Source of the DNA: Nephrocerus scutellatus
Taxonomy: Eukaryota; Arthropoda; Insecta; Diptera; Pipunculidae
NCBI GenBank assembly: GCA_947095585.1
Contig: OX352764.1
Coordinates: 71,133,536 to 71,197,535, forward strand
Reading direction: 5' to 3'
DNA: 64,000 bases
Both the position numbers and the translations under genes were made by a program. This document shows positions 1 through 10,708 of the stretch, piece after piece; within the stretch, counting starts at the first letter, position 1; every line of letters starts with the position of its first letter. The notes beneath the pieces were generated by a model, which was given only the letters and a program-made list of their open reading frames with translations, did not search any database and was not told the origin of the DNA.

Positions 1-217
1 TCAATTGCGATTCTTGCAATACTTTGTTATTGTTATACATTAGTTTTAGTTCTATTTTTGAGAAATTAAATATGACCAATTCGATTGAAGATGTCGGGTC
101 GAACGGTAGTTCTATTCTTTTTATTTCTAATATTGTTATATCGCGAACACTTGTTCATATAAAATAAGATTTCCGATTAGATTGCGACAGGTCAAAAAGG
201 ATAATTGAAAAAATTTA

Positions 218-493
218 TTAATTGCATTCACCGCATGTACTCCGTAATTCTACATTCAAGAATATATCAATTGTAAACTCTACATGTGCTGTATGAACAT
301 AAAGTGTTGGTATTTCATGTGCAAGTTCATAGCTAGATAGTTCTAAAATATAGTCGTAAGCCACAGCTTGTGCCCTAAATGTCTGTGGATCATAGTGATG
401 TGGAAAGACAGAGCTTGACGGAGTATTCCACATACGTGTTGTACGGCTGAAGAACGAATCTCTGAACTTAACTGTACGTCCGAAGATGGTCAA
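218..493 (-). mobile_element. 3' fragment of a CR1/Jockey-like LINE
   Basis: The minus-strand frame contains the block FRDSFFSRTTRMWN followed by FPHHYDPQTF. The same C-terminal block, slightly altered, ends the LINE fragment at 35300-35990 (FRDSFFSRT, then a W-N-LP-like stretch). This is the tail of an APE-type LINE ORF2, beyond the reverse transcriptase. The remaining residues, ending at CGECN, have no counterpart in the other copy and are probably fused flanking sequence. I read it as a dead fragment, not a host gene. Confidence 0.5.
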
Positions 494-1293
494 CTGATGA
501 GCATTTAGAGCGCCATGAGTAGTGCGATTTCAAGGAGAAGGGCAAGCAACTGGCACCAGCACAGCTGCAGATATGACAATTATACTCAAGTTTGTGGCCT
601 TGTAGATAGTAGCCAGTAGCCAGATCAGAGGGAGTAAATTATTTCTTGCACCGTGTTAGAAGACCTAAAGATTTCGCAGCATTTTTGTCGACGGTGAATA
701 TGTGGACATTCCAACGAAGCTTGTCATTAACGCACATACCTTGAAATGCAACTTTTCCGTTTCCTCGTTGCAAGTGTCATTCATAGATAATGGAATTTTA
801 TTATGATGTCCATGTCAGAATTTAACGTGCTTAAGATACGTAGTCATTTGAGTGTCACATGAGAAGTGGATGGACGTTCCTCAAAATTGTATGAGAAGCT
901 GAGAGCGCTCTTGTCAGCGAAAAAGTAAATTAGATGTAAGAATTTTAATGTTGTTGGAACGTATTTACCTAATTAAATAAGGTTTTGAAATATTTAATAT
1001 AACAATTTATGAAAATAAAATTCATTTTTATTATGACTAAATATCCACGTATTACAAAAATTGAGCAATATTAAGCAAAACAAAAGAACATAAATTTTGG
1101 AACACGTTCATGGAATTTATAACATTGTTTTTGAGGACACACAGCATAAATAAAACTTAATATAAGTCAAATACACGTCAGCCTATCTACATTTTTTGTT
1201 CTACTGCCAGTTTAATTGTAAATAATAAAAAACAAACTTTGGCACATGCGATACAAATATACAAACAACTAATTTTAGTTGAAAAAATTATGT
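494..1293. other. Intergenic sequence including the lok 3' UTR
   Basis: No gene or repeat was recognised. The part next to lok should hold its 3' untranslated region. TTTATT on the plus strand at 1027-1032 reads AATAAA on the minus strand and is a plausible poly(A) signal about 260 bases beyond the lok stop. Confidence 0.4.
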
Positions 1294-3290
1294 TTATCTG
1301 CGTGTTCGCTTTGTTGGAGGTTCTAAAAAATTCTCCTCATTATCCGACGTTACTATAACTTCAGCTTTCATAAGCGAGTTTGCTTTGCGCAACATGACTT
1401 GGTCTTTTAACCAACCATGTTTTAACACTTCGTCAATGGTCGGCCGAAGGCCTGGGTCAACAATTAACATTTCTTCGATCAAGGATTTACTTTCTGGTGA
1501 AACTCCTTTCCAAGCTGAGTTATTGAACTTAAAGCGCCCTTTCTTAATTTGGTCACTGGCTGGAGTACCATAATCATCCGAAAATGGCAGCGTACCGCTA
1601 AGACTATAAGTAAAGCAGTGTACTAGTAAAAATAATTTTTAAGGATATAATTTGCCAAACCAAGTAAAAAGAACAACGCCCAAGCTCCAAATATCTACTT
1701 TGTTTGTATAGGTACCACGACCACCTGTCAACAGGACTTCTGGAGCCACATACAAAGGTGTGCCACACAACGTACGCATAACAGAATCTTTTTGTACAAA
1801 TTTACTGAGGCCAAAGTCGGAAACTTTAATTAAAGTTTCTTCGTCTGATGATTGCAGAAGAACATTATCTGGTTTAAGGTCGCGATGTGTAATACCTGCA
1901 TTAGAAAAAGGCAACTTTTTGTTATACTTACATAAGCTTTTGCGTTATTAGCGGCATGACTTACCCATATCATGTAAATACTTTACAGCATGACACATTT
2001 GGAAGAAAAAGAGCTTTGAAATTCTTTCCGAAAGTCGTTTTTTGTTAACAATGCGAGTAAGCAAATCGCCACCCTTCATATACTCCAGAACCATATACAA
2101 CGAATCCGGTTTATCGACTATGTCATGCATTTTAATAACGCACGGCTGGTAAAAACCCGATTTTGTTATAGCAGCAAACTTTGAGAAATTGACTACTTAC
2201 ATGCTCTAGGGTTTTCATGATTTTAGCCTCATTCATCACCCTTTCGGGCTCGTTTGAAATTCTTGGTTTTGCGCTCTCCGCGAGCATATTTTTCTTAACA
2301 TGCTTCATTGCATATTCAGAGCATGTTCGGCGATCATAAACCAAACGAACTAAGCCACATGCACCAGATCCTAATTTTCGACTTACATAATAATTGGATG
2401 TGATTTCTTTTGGCAATCCGAGTGCTTCATTTGGACTGAGATCTTTGAAAACAAATGCTGCAAATGATTTCAATGCAATGAATGATCAACATGTTGTAGG
2501 ACTCCAACTTTACCTTTATATGTTGGATGTGAAAGTGAAATGATGTCGTCATTTTGCAGGATTCTACGTTTATTGGTGCCAATACGTTCACTATTAACAA
2601 AAGTTCCATTTCGAGATAAATCCTAAAACAAAAAATGGTAGTTTGTTTTATTAACTGCCGGAATATGGCGTGATGTTCGTACAGCACAGAAAATTAAATA
2701 AACTAAAACCAAAAAATGGTAGAATTTAGGGTATATATATACTCCCTCTGATCTAAACATCTAAAGTACATAGTAAAATCTAAATTGATACTGATTATTC
2801 AAATTGTTTAACCATTATGTAAACTGGATTAGATATATCACAATTTTCTCGTTTGATCTGGAAATGAACTTTTGATATTCGGCATAGTATCTTCTCGGGC
2901 AAATCGTTTAAAGTTAAAACGAGATCATTATTTTCCCCACGTCCAGCTGCAAACTCATCACTGTTCAGATCTAGAAATCGAGAAGAAAACAAAATGCTTT
3001 AACGTAATAAAGTATCCCTAAAAACATAAAGAATGAAAGTGAACAACATTTTGAAACATGTTATTCTCAACCAAAGACGAATTACCAACAGAAAAGTGTG
3101 AATTCAAATAAAGAATTTTACGCAGAATCCTCGTACCCAATGATTTCACTTTAATATTTTTGCCGTATAAACGACCCCAAATAATCTTCTCGATTGGTTG
3201 GCTTTCAACTTGTGTCCAAATGTTGGAAGCCTGACTTTGTGTAGCACCTTGCGTGTAAGGTGCGTAGTTGTCCCCGCGATCGCGAGCCAT
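1294..3290 (-). CDS. lok: Chk2-type checkpoint kinase (loki), seven coding exons
   Basis: Serine/threonine kinase that relays DNA double-strand-break signals downstream of ATM/ATR in the nucleus. Exons deduced on the minus strand: 3290-3137, 2970-2813, 2622-2514, 2457-2201, 2145-1965, 1895-1661, 1603-1294. They join in frame to 467 codons plus stop, close to the usual fly length. The N-terminus has an SQ-containing stretch ([16 protein letters not shown]), as expected of an ATM/ATR target region. An FHA domain follows ([32 protein letters not shown]). The kinase domain shows the glycine loop GSGACGLV, the lysine in [19 protein letters not shown], the activation segment [12 protein letters not shown], and DIWSLGVV. 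The tail ends basic (PPTKRTRR), a likely nuclear signal. All catalytic residues are present. Two donors are weak (GTTAAA after exon 2, GTTTGG after exon 6), but the joined frame matches the family at both junctions. Confidence 0.93.
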
Positions 3291-3849
3291 TTTGAGATTG
3301 CGCTGAATTTTTGAAGATCTGTTTCACAGCCTCAATTGATCGGTTTGTAAAGTCTGTATGATTTTTTAAGCCTTCTATTTAAAACTTTTAAAGACATATG
3401 TAAAGCAAAAAATTTTATTAAAGTTAAATTATTTTTTTTTCAAAAATATTAATTGAAAAACAGTGATAACATAAAACCGCCAGCCAACTAAGCGAAAGCG
3501 CGAACATCAACGAAAAATATCAAAAACAAAAATAACTGTTGTTTGAATGAATTTTTATACGACAACGACATCCACATTCCACACTGGTTTACAAATCTTG
3601 TGTTATTTTCGATTGGTTTTCCTCTATGCTAATTGCTTTCAACAAAATGAGTTAAGTATTATTTGTGGGTAACGGCTGATCAAAGCACAGCAAAAACTAA
3701 CCATATTTTGATCAATCTTTTGTTTCATGTGTTTACCAACCTATCCATATATAATTTTTAAAAGTCGACTCTGGTGGTGGGAATTATAAGTAAAAATTTG
3801 GTTAAATATTTCTTAACCATAATTTTTTTTTGGTTAACGCTAAACCTTT
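3291..3849. other. lok upstream region, no further gene seen
   Basis: AT-rich sequence that should contain the lok promoter and 5' UTR. No clear TATA element or other signal could be assigned. A short inverted repeat (TTGGTTAA / TTAACCA) lies at about 3799-3836, just before the next element. Confidence 0.3.
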
Positions 3850-4612
3850 TCTGGACTGGGATTATGCACACGACGAGTCGCCTTTTTTGAGCGACTTTTA
3901 GCTAAAGGCTAGAAATAGCGATTATGCACTAAGCGAGTAGACACCCGCTCTCGCCTTTTTTTCGTCAAGGTATAATGCATAGTGAGAAGTAGAGCGAGAA
4001 GTTTTTTGTTTTGTTTTTCGAAATAAACGTTTTTTTATAAACGTAAATTTTTATTTGAATTGGTTGTCGGTAAGATAATAGTGATAATATACATTTTTAA
4101 TTTTATTTAATTTATCATATTTATTATTATCATATTAATAAACCTTTCGGTAGTCGCTAAAGTTTCTGGAATATTAGGATAAAATATTGACTTAATTAAA
4201 TATATAAATAAATAACATACATATGTGTATAGTATTAAAATTATATACCTTGTATCGTCGATCTCAAAAGGGTTTAATTCGTCCCTAAGGCGAGACCGGA
4301 TTATTCTCATATAATTTTTTTTATCAAAAAAAAACCCGCAATTGGCAAATTATCCATTTTTAAATTTTAATTTATGTAAATAATTTTTATTATTCTCAAA
4401 TTCACAACACAATATCAAAACATAAAATGTCATCCAATTTCAAACAACAACAAAAGCTCAATATGACAGCTAAATTCATAGTTGCTCAATTTTCTCGCCT
4501 TTTACTTTTGTCGTTTTGTGCATAATCGCAAAAAAACTGTCGGACAAAACAAAAAGGCGAGAAATCAAACCAAAACTCGCTTCTCGCCTTTTGTGCATAA
4601 TCTCACTCCTGG
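3850..4612. mobile_element. Inverted-repeat, MITE-like element
   Basis: The left end (about 3852-3880) reads CTGGACTGGGATTATGCAC. The right end (about 4588-4612), read on the other strand, is CCAGGAGTGAGATTATGCAC. Both ends carry further copies of ATTATGCAC and of GGCGAGAAG-like words, so subterminal repeats match in inverted orientation. The interior is AT-rich and has no credible ORF. This fits a non-autonomous DNA transposon of about 760 bp. I could not find a convincing target-site duplication, so the superfamily is open; the ends loosely resemble hAT. Confidence 0.45.
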
Positions 4613-5464
4613 TCTATCCAATATGTTTGTTGTTGTAATTTTTATTTTTTTGTTGAAAGCAATATAGCAATAGTGCTTGTTATTACACTACATAATTATC
4701 TTACAAGAATATTAAATAAGAGCGTTGCTACACAAGCGTGGGAATGAAAGTCATTCCAATGAACGTTGTGGCTACACATAACGAAGCATTTGTGTGTGTT
4801 TGTGTGTATGTTAGTCAATTTGTTGTTGTTTTGCCGTATAACCATTTATGCTTGTTCCGAAAGTAATTTTTTGTAGTCGCCTTACGGTGAAATTTGGTAT
4901 TGTTGTTTTTTTGTCGGAGTATTCGGAGAGATAACTGTCAAAAATCAGATATGCGTTTTGTTTCAATCTCATAGAAAAAACATGAGACATGTCAATTACT
5001 ACGGAGCATTCAGGTGAAAAATATTAAAAAAAACAGTGATAATTTTTTTTTGATTTGACAGGTCTGTGCAGAGAAAAATTTTTCGGATTTCTCTGATCTC
5101 TCCGATTTCTCCGAAATAAAAATACACAACCTATGTATCTCTTCCTATTTTTGTTAGTTTATTTATTTATTTAGAATATTCGAAACGCTTTCTTATTTGT
5201 ACTAGAAGCAAAAGTATAATAAAAGGTATGTTTTATTTAAAATATTAAAATAAAATAAATTATAAATATTTTTATAATGTCTTTTATAGATTTTTAGATG
5301 AGATTGATTTCTTTATTAAACACAATCTTAAAACTAAATAGATTACATTAAATTTATTACTATTACTACATTAAACAAAAAATAAAATTAAATTAAATAA
5401 AGTTTTGATTAAATTAAGATGAGTACATTCTAATGTTAGAGAACAAGTGGCGAATGTAATAAAA
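4613..5464. other. AT-rich sequence, no gene seen
   Basis: No ORF or RNA gene was recognised. TCGCCTTACGGTGA near 4877-4890 resembles the palindromic core CTCACCGTAAGGCGGTGAG near 45020, suggesting a shared repeat, but I could not delimit it. Confidence 0.3.
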
Positions 5465-5815
5465 ATTAATCATCCATACTAATATTTTAAATGTGAAAGT
5501 AACTCTGTCTGTCTGTTATCTATTCACGGCTTAACATCTTGACCGATTTGCCTCATTTTTTAAATGTTCGTAATAGTCCGCGGATGATTATAGGAACCTG
5601 GAAAATTGCAAAATTTGGGAAAAAATTGGAAAATTCGGGAAAACGTAGGTGTGGGTGGGGGTCAAGGTGTGCTGTGGTTTTAGTTGCTGAGGTGTGAGGG
5701 GCAACTGTGAGGACAACGCTTGTTATTTTCGCTTTTAGTGGGTCTAAACGGTGTCTTTTGGGGTGGTGGGCGGCGGGTCGCGGGTAACGCCGGCGTTAAC
5801 CACTAGTAAAAAAAA
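5465..5815 (+). mobile_element. Helitron-like remnant
   Basis: Starts near ATCCATACTAATATTTTAAA and GTGAAAGTAACTCTGTCTGT, the kind of opening seen in widespread insect Helitron-like repeats. It ends GGTAACGCCGGCGTTAACC followed by ACTAGT. Related 3' ends (ACGCCGGGTAATCAGCTAGT) occur at about 8005-8039 and 42481-42500, and inverted at about 35131-35165. There is no coding capacity. Assignment to Helitrons rests on the CTAG-type end and on family knowledge; the terminal hairpin is weak. Confidence 0.4.
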
Positions 5816-5859
5816 ATTGAATTAAATAAAAAAAAATTTAATTAAATAATCAAATTAGT

Positions 5860-6170
5860 GTGGGCGCCGTGGCTCAGTGGAAACACGCGTTGCTACTGAG
5901 CAGGGGTTTGTGGTTCGAATCCCAGTAACACCAAACGTATTTTTACGGTGTCCCACCTCTCGCGAATGGGTGACAAACGTTCCGAGAGTAATAAAGCGAG
6001 AGTCACGGAAAGCTTCTAAATTCGCCGTTCGAATCCGGCCTTAAATTGTAGGTCCCTTTCATTTGTGTCCAAAAATATACATGCACAACACAAATGGTCG
6101 CAAGAAGTTAGGCCTTGAACCGCAACGCTCTGTCGCGCAGATTAATGTTATTATTAATCAAATTAGTAAA
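5860..6170 (+). mobile_element. tRNA-derived SINE, copy 1
   Basis: The head is tRNA-like: GTGGGCGCCGTGGCTCAGTGG contains an A-box (TGGCTCAGTGG, 5870-5880), and GGTTCGAATCC (5912-5922) is a perfect B-box. The body (ACGGTGTCCCACCTC, GGTCCCTTTCATTTGTGT, AATATACATGCACAACACAA) recurs at 43035-43305 behind a second tRNA-like head. The 3' end is ATT-rich (GTTATTATTAATC). RNA polymerase III would transcribe it from the internal promoter, and mobilisation would depend on a LINE. It is not a working tRNA gene, because the arms do not close into a clean cloverleaf. Confidence 0.75.
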
Positions 6171-6868
6171 TACATAATAAGAAAAAAATACATATATAGG
6201 TGCAACGCTAAAAATAACTAAAATGAACTTAAGCTGAACAATTTAGTTAAACCATATAAAAGTAAAAATACTCTATAGTGACGTGACTGTAATTTAAAAG
6301 CCAAGTTTTAACATTTTTCAAGAAAACTGGTTTTACTCTCTCACATATTGGGCTATGTAAGTAGTTAAATGGATTTGTTTTGATATAGCTCCTACCTCAT
6401 AGAAAGCACAATATTTACTACATAATATGATGCAAAAATACTCTATTTTTTTATCCAGTTAACTATGGTTTTTCAATTTTTGTGAATAAAATTACTTTTA
6501 TATTTCCTATTTTGCAAAGGAAATCTACTTTAGTGCGGCCCTTTTACTTTTGTGTTGCACGATTTTTAAAAGGAATATTTATATTTCGGAAAATCAGGAA
6601 TAAAAACTTCATTAACTGGTTACTAAATAATACTAATAACAATACTTTTATTTTTACATTGTAAATTTTGGTTATAATCGTTAAATTACGTTTTTGAGGT
6701 AGGTCAACTGTAACATTTTAAATTGTGCATCTATTCCAAATCTTTCAAAACTTTTTTTTATTCATTCTGTTTGGAATATTCCAAAGACAAGTGATCATTA
6801 ACCACTTTTTATACGGAACGCAGCGCTTTGCCTCGCCAGCCTTTGCTTCCACAAATATGAAGCTTATA
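6171..6868. other. AT-rich intergenic DNA
   Basis: No gene, RNA or repeat was recognised. The only long frames are low-complexity and start from AT-rich sequence. Confidence 0.3.
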
Positions 6869-7080
6869 AGCCCCTTTTAGACGATCATTTCAGTTTCAGT
6901 TGAGCTATCAGTTAAGCTTTCAGTTAAACTGATGTTTAAATGCAAAAACTGAAGCGTTTAACTGAAACTGAAACTGATGGAATTCCCATAAGTCAGTTCA
7001 GTTATCAGTAAGACTGATGTGTAAATACGTTTCAGTTCAGTTATCAGTTCAGTCGTCATTTTAATTGCAGTTGGTGGTGA

Positions 7081-7407
7081 ATCAACATTTTCGAGTTCTT
7101 GTTTTTTTTCAATATTTATCGCGCGTGTCCATGTTTGTGGAAGAAAAGTGACCCTTTTTATCACAATTCAGTGAATAGAGAAGCAGCATACAATATGTTG
7201 CTGCAAAAACTAAAAGAGGTGGATACGGAAGCGACGAAGGCAAATGTCAGGGCAAAGATTAACAGCATTCGTTCTGCGTATAATAAAGAGTTGAAAAAAG
7301 TAGAGCGCTCAAACAAAAGTGTCGATATTAGTGTCGATTCTATGGTTTTCGGGGCCGCTGAGTTGAATGGTGATGGTAAGACAGCTCTACGGGAATGGGG
7401 TCGATAA
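7081..7407 (+). pseudogene. MADF/Myb-like DNA-binding protein of the Harbinger element
   Basis: The open frame contains IYRACPCLWKKSDPFY, then NREAAYNMLLQKL and INSIRSAYNKELKKVE, the three-helix pattern of a MADF domain (aromatic P-LW core, AY, then R-Y-KEL). In Harbinger elements such proteins bind the ends and help import the transposase into the nucleus. There is no ATG upstream in frame (a stop lies at 7078-7080), so the true start, perhaps in a separate exon, is not visible. After KSVDIS the frame runs into the tandem repeats, so the C-terminus is lost. Confidence 0.65.
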
Positions 7408-7800
7408 CTGAGGGGCGTGACCGAAATTAGTGTCGATTTTATGGTTTTCGGTGTCGCTGAGTTGAACGGTGATGGTAAGACAGCTCTAGGGGTATGGGGT
7501 CGATAACGGAGGGGGAGGGGGTTACCAGTATTAGTGTCGATTTTATATTTTTCGGGGTCGCTGAACTGAATCGTGATGGTACCACAGCTCTAGGGGGATG
7601 TGGTCGATACCTGAGGGGGATGACCGTTATTAGTGTCCATTCAATAGTTCTCGGGGCCACTGAGAATAATAGTGTTGGTAGGACATTCCTATGCGTGAGT
7701 TGTCTCCCCGGAGGGGAGAGGGTGACCGATATTAGTGTGGATCCTATAGTTTTCGGGGTCGCTGAGATGAATATTGGTGTTTAGAATGGTACTCGGCGAC
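7327..7800 (+). repeat. Five tandem units of about 100 bp in the Harbinger interior
   Basis: Units start with ATTAGTGTCGATT at 7327, 7426, 7530, 7629 and (ATTAGTGTGGATC) 7731, giving spacings of 99, 104, 99 and 102 bases. Each carries TTTTCGGGGTCGCTGAG and, in most, GGTCGATA followed by a G-rich run. They are GC-richer than the surroundings. The units diverge steadily, so the array is not recent. Confidence 0.8.
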
Positions 7801-7924
7801 TATTTGGCGACGAATTTGGGGGTGAGGACATTGTCGCCCCTACTTCAAATTAGAAAAAGTAGATTAGTAGACATATCCATGTATAATTGACATCGATTTT
7901 TGAAATCTGCCGCTGAATAATAAA

Positions 7925-8039
7925 TTTTGTTAATAAAAACGACAATTTTACCTTATAGATAGATATCATTTTTTTCTACCCCTGCCTAATAGAAGATTGG
8001 GATGAATAAATACCTGGGCAACGCCGAGTAATCAGCTAG
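7925..8039 (+). mobile_element. Helitron-like 3' end fragment
   Basis: CCTTATAGATAGATATCATT, a C-rich stretch, AATAGAAGATT, AATAAATACCTGGG and ACGCCGAGTAATCAGCTAGT recur in the same order at 42410-42500. The terminal part matches the ends at 5790-5815 and (inverted) 35131-35165. No coding sequence. Confidence 0.45.
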
Positions 8040-8149
8040 TGGTATTATAAAAATAAAGTTAAATTTGGTCGTTGGAAAATATATATAAATTTTTATTAAG
8101 TTTTCCTACATGTATAATGTACATGATAATTATTTGTAACATTACTTTC

Positions 8150-8520
8150 AGTAACCAAAATTCTGATGATTGAGCATCAAATGGTCTATTGTTATACCAC
8201 ACGGATCAGAAAAAACTCCTTCCACCTACTCGATGGACCAGTGAGAGCTTCGTATGAAGCGAAGAAGACTACCAATGTCAATGTTAATGAGATCATTAGT
8301 GACGTTGTAGAAGAAAGCTTCTATATGGAGTTTAGGCCTTTTGGAAAACTGGACAAGGACAGAGAAGATGGACGATGGTCTGCTTCTCCTCCTTATTCAT
8401 GCAGCTTCTACGAAAGTCATTCGAAAAGATGCATGCCGGCCTATGAGACAATGTCCAATGGTCATCACACAATAGCTAGTTGCAGTAGCTTCAAATATAC
8501 GCTTTCACTCACACGTAAAT
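8150..8520 (-). mobile_element. C-terminal fragment of a LOA/R1-group LINE
   Basis: On the minus strand, in shifting frames, the sequence reads TIGHCLIGRHA, then a RSCMN-like stretch followed by HLLCPCPVFQK, then FFYNVTNDLINIDIGSLLRF. The same order (TGHCLIGKHA, FCRSCMDEEKTIL, FFNNNLNDL, ILLRFI) is read on the plus strand at 33050-33300. This is the post-RNase H zinc-knuckle-like tail of these LINEs. The plus-strand frame at 8166-8522 is its shadow. Confidence 0.6.
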
Positions 8521-8523
8521 AGT

Positions 8524-8721
8524 TTAACCAATCACCATATGTTCAAACCTCAATTCCCTCATAAAATTTACGTGCGATAGGGTTCCTCTTTTTAAGTACC
8601 AATCTTTGCTCCATTTCTTTCTTCTTCTTTTCGATTTATTAAGCGACAAAATTATAGCGATTGCAATAAGGATTTCATCGTCCATTACGCGATGTATTTC
8701 TTCTGACTTTCGAATGCTCAC
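8524..8721 (-). pseudogene. N-terminus of a Harbinger transposase
   Basis: The minus frame starting at 8721 reads MDDEILIAIAIILSLNKSKRR followed at once by a K-W-x-DWYLKRGTLSH-type stretch and NFMREL. This is the characteristic N-terminal helix region of HARBI1/PIF transposases, ahead of the DDE nuclease. It stops after 65 residues, and the catalytic part is absent. It lies just inside the right terminal repeat and points inward, as expected. Confidence 0.6.
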
Positions 8722-8837
8722 AAGTAAAATGAAAGCTCAACTGAACACCGGACTGACGTCTAAATACACTGTCTTTTTTAACTGAACTGACAACTGAACT
8801 GATAACTGAACTGACAACTGATCGTCTAAAAGGGGCT

Positions 8838-9260
8838 ATAAACATTCATACCGGCGGCCACGACTTTGTACTCTATAGTAAATTAGCAATTACTTCTAAT
8901 GATTTTTTTAAAAAAATTAGTTAAATAAAATAACATTAGTATGTCAAACTAAAATCATTATAATATATAATATTTTTTAATTCCACAAATAAGTCCAATT
9001 GGATGAATAAGTTTATTTATTATTTTTTCAGTCCAAGTCCAATCTTCTTTAATATTACTTAGATTCATTGCAGTACATTTTTATTTTTAGGTAATTATCA
9101 CTTACAAACTTTAATTTTATAACTATTTTAAATTATTTAAATGGTGTATTCATATATTCAGCGCCACCTACCGGGCTAAAAAAATAGATAAACCTTATGA
9201 AGCACTAATCAAACACATACTGTGAATGTGTTTTTTTTAAAAAAAAAATTTATAAAAAAA
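8838..9260. other. AT-rich spacer
   Basis: No ORF or recognised repeat. It runs up to the LTR-like repeat of the next element. Confidence 0.3.
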
Positions 9261-9590
9261 TTGAAACTAGCGCAACCGACAAGTTATAAATCCAGAAACG
9301 AACTCCTCTTCTTTTTAGCAGACCCCTTTTGTTCTCTGCTCATAGCACGTCCCACACATGCAGTGCCTTTAGCAGCCGGTACCATGTCGACAGTTTCAAC
9401 AGTCCGGCCAGCAGTAATCCGATGCTGCACACATCCGTAACGGCGATGAGTAGCTTTGCTGGTGTCATCCTTTGCAATTTTCAACAACCTGTGCTGACTC
9501 GCCTATTTATCGGCAAATAGGTAGTACTCTACGCGACAATCACCCGTAGGATGATTCAACCGACCTACAAACGAAAGAATGCATATGCAG
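9261..9590 (-). repeat. LTR-like direct repeat, left copy (gypsy relic A)
   Basis: The 330 bases from TTGAAACTAGCGCAACCGAC to GCATATGCAG match 13837-14143 with small indels (shared words: AAATCCAGAAACGAACTCCT, CACGTCCCACACATGCAGTG, CGGCGATGAGTAGCTTTGCT). The two copies flank a gypsy-type interior read on the minus strand, so they are most simply its LTRs. The left copy lacks the outer part found at 13671-13836. Confidence 0.6.
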
Positions 9591-9829
9591 AAATCTGACG
9601 ATCAGGAATTTCGTTGACATGGTACCGGTGCTGCGATCCAAAAACGACGGCGACTGCACAACATATCTGTAACTGTAGACTTGCATATAAAAATGTGTAT
9701 TAGTAATAACGATGACGTATATTATAAAAAAATGTCAGCAATATAATGATAATAATATTATAATAGAGCATATTGGGAGTGCAGGGAAAATTTGTCCCAC
9801 AAGTCCCACAATCGGCGGCGGCTAAATAC

Positions 9830-10705
9830 TCGGCTGCCCTCAGCCGACCTAGATTTCTTCGCTAGACTTAATATTCTTAGTGGCTTCATCGCCCAGGGCT
9901 TCATATGATCTGCGGCCGTTGATGTAATGTTCGGGCCCTCATGTTGACCAACCTTTTTGACCTCGTAACGGTAATTTTATTCACCTTGGTTACTTCATTT
10001 GGGCCTAGAAAGTGCGGATGAACCTTAAGCCCGGTGCCAACTGGGTCCGCTGATTTGCGACCAAGTCGAGAACTTCATATTTTCTAGCCTATACGCTTTC
10101 GATCGTAGCACCTTCTATTCTCCTGCTGGACGTGGTTTTTCCGCTCCTTAGCTTCTCGTCGATTTTATTGGCGGTCACTGAAGAACTCCTCTCGTACGGC
10201 GTCTTCTAATGCTTGTAAAAGGTTAACATCTAGCTGACTCTTGCAACTTACTCCGAACAGGACTTCGAAAGAGGTTTTGTTAGTGCCGCGACTTACCGAA
10301 GCGTTCAACACTTTTTGCAGCCTGGACACGTGCCTGTTCCATTTTAGTGGGTCTTGGACAGCTTTGTGGACTTCAACTATCGTTCTATTAATTTGTTCGG
10401 CTTGCCCATTTCCCCGAGCTATTCCGGTGGTTACCAGAACGTCCTGTATTCTGCGATCTTCGCAAAACTGCCGAAAATTACCGATGTAAATGCCGCTCCT
10501 TTGTCAGAGACGATGCGGTGAGGATCTCCGAAGACTGTGACTCCATCCTCTTTATGACTTCTTCACTTGTCTTTGTTCTCATCGGATACAGCCAAACAAA
10601 CTTTGAGAAGGCGTCGACAATTACAAACAAATATTTATAGTTTTTTTGCGGTTAAAGGCATTGGACCAAGATGATCGACGTGGTATGTGTGTAGCGGGAC
10701 ATCAT
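9830..10705 (-). pseudogene. Integrase relic of gypsy relic A
   Basis: Minus-strand reading gives TYHVDHLGPM (first catalytic Asp), a KFVWLYPM-like or FVWL stretch just after, and TKTSEEV, in the order seen in the better-kept element at 24410-25632 (TLHVDHLGMLD, KYVWLFPTKSTEA). Downstream homology continues in several frames to about 9830 (GPNEVTKV-like and KRLVN-like pieces). Frameshifts are numerous. The family role is to insert the cDNA into chromosomes; here it is dead. Confidence 0.6.
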
Positions 10706-10708
10706 ATT

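Larger units (their letters stand above)
6869..8837. mobile_element. PIF/Harbinger DNA transposon, internally damaged
   Basis: Terminal inverted repeats begin AGCCCCTTTTAGACGATCA at 6869 and, on the other strand, at 8837. Both sides are flanked by ATA (6866-6868 and 8838-8840), a 3-bp target duplication typical in size for PIF/Harbinger. Subterminal TCAGTTCAG-like words repeat at both ends. Inside lie a MADF-type ORF reading inward from the left and a transposase N-terminus reading inward from the right, the usual convergent two-gene layout. The DDE core is missing: the middle is replaced by about 100-bp tandem repeats, a Helitron-like end and a LINE fragment. It is therefore non-autonomous. 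Confidence 0.75.

Noticed and set aside
5860..5935. A functional tRNA gene
   Set aside because: A- and B-box are good, but the acceptor and anticodon arms do not close, and the same head is joined to the same body at a second locus, which is SINE behaviour.
8166..8522. 118-residue plus-strand ORF
   Set aside because: The minus strand of the same bases encodes a recognisable LINE C-terminus, so the plus frame is its shadow.
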